Shown here: one piece after another, positions 63,806 through 64,000 of the stretch
Layout of the letters: the number at the start of each line of letters is the position of its first letter
Numbering within the stretch: position 1 is the first letter of the stretch
Source of the DNA: Streptomyces antibioticus
Lineage (GTDB): Bacteria; Actinomycetota; Actinomycetes; Streptomycetales; Streptomycetaceae
Assembly: GCF_002019855.1 (NCBI RefSeq)
Contig: NZ_CM007717.1
Coordinates: 2,978,645-3,042,644, forward strand
Reading direction: 5' to 3'
Length of the DNA stretch: 64,000 nt
Program-made: the position numbers and the translations under genes
Notes under the pieces: model-generated
Told to the model about the DNA's origin: nothing
Database searches by the model: none
The model's input: only the letters and a program-made list of their open reading frames with translations

Positions 63806-64000
63806 CTATCGGCCCCTGGAGCGGGCCGCCCTCGCGACCGCCACGACCGCCTTCTCCAGGGCGTACTCCGGGTCGTCCCCGCCGCCCTTGACGCCCGCGT
63901 CCGCCTCGGCGACGGCCCGCAGCGCGTAGGCCACGCCGTCGGGGGTCCAGCCCCGCATCTGCTGTCTGACCCGGTCGATCTTCCACGGCGGCATGCCCAG
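63806..64000 (-). CDS. holA: DNA polymerase III delta subunit, C-terminal end
   Basis: The last 64 codons of a gene continuing past the right edge: MPPWKIDRVRQQMRGWTPDG, ALRAVAEADAGVKGGGDDPEYALEKAVVAVARAA. This is the C-terminal collar helix set of HolA, part of the clamp loader. Its position next to rpsT/lepA is the usual one in Streptomyces, where the preceding gene is comEC. The N-terminal two domains are outside the window. Confidence 0.88.
   Translation of the reverse strand: MGMPPWKIDRVRQQMRGWTPDGVAYALRAVAEADAGVKGGGDDPEYALEKAVVAVARAARSRGR

Overview
This window is chromosomal DNA from a high-GC actinomycete, almost certainly a Streptomyces. GC is very high with strong third-position bias, GTG starts are common, and the housekeeping order uppS, recO, leuA, era, ybeY, phoH, hrcA, dnaJ, hemW, lepA, rpsT, holA matches the Streptomyces core chromosome as I remember it. 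WhiJ-type regulator trios, SigE-family sigma factors and SpoIIE/HATPase regulators fit the same genus. I see no tRNA, rRNA, insertion sequence, prophage, CRISPR array or biosynthetic gene cluster.

Left part (1-13.6 kb). At the edge are three minus-strand genes in overlapping order: an alpha/beta hydrolase, a caspase-like peptidase with a VMAP-C-type tail, and a MoxR-like AAA+ ATPase cut by the window end. Together they resemble the MoxR/VMAP class of predicted NTP-dependent conflict systems. After uppS, recO and an MFS exporter comes a second minus-strand block. It matches the conserved but functionally unknown SCO2521-SCO2525 cassette: an NNMT-like SAM methyltransferase, a 618-aa helical protein, a ParA/MinD-like protein whose P-loop lysine is arginine, two proteins of unknown fold, and a two-helix membrane protein downstream. 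These two blocks are the best candidates for undescribed biology.

Middle part (13.6-31.9 kb). This holds a GNAT acetyltransferase, an array of about eight 42-44 bp repeats that continues the 3' end of a tyrosine-phosphatase-like gene, a SigE-family sigma factor with a membrane partner, a TerB-like protein, and leuA behind a Leu-rich leader peptide. Next come a protealysin-like protease with an emfourin-like inhibitor, a GH1 glycosidase, a HATPase/XRE-DUF5753/DUF397 trio with a dyad operator, era, a lone P-II protein, a DUF916/WxL-like surface pair, and the cdd-like/MmcQ/CorC-like/ybeY/phoH operon.

Right part (31.9-64 kb). This holds a PfkB kinase, a glucarate dehydratase/KDG dehydratase pair with a palindromic operator, and an iron-regulated haem-uptake-like locus: an HtaA-domain protein, three surface proteins with neocarzinostatin-like domains, a haem-binding lipoprotein and two iron boxes. 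Then come adenosine deaminase, RNase Z, HIT and tricorn protease, small hypotheticals, rsmE, a nitronate monooxygenase, the CIRCE-controlled hrcA-dnaJ operon, an MBL hydrolase, a DUF3097 protein, a Uma2 nuclease, hemW, a SpoIIE phosphatase, an acyl-CoA synthetase, lepA, rpsT, a SnoaL-like protein and the end of holA. Many genes have a TAnnnT -10 box 6-7 nt before the start codon and no Shine-Dalgarno sequence, so leaderless mRNAs look common here. Family names are recalled from knowledge and no search was run.
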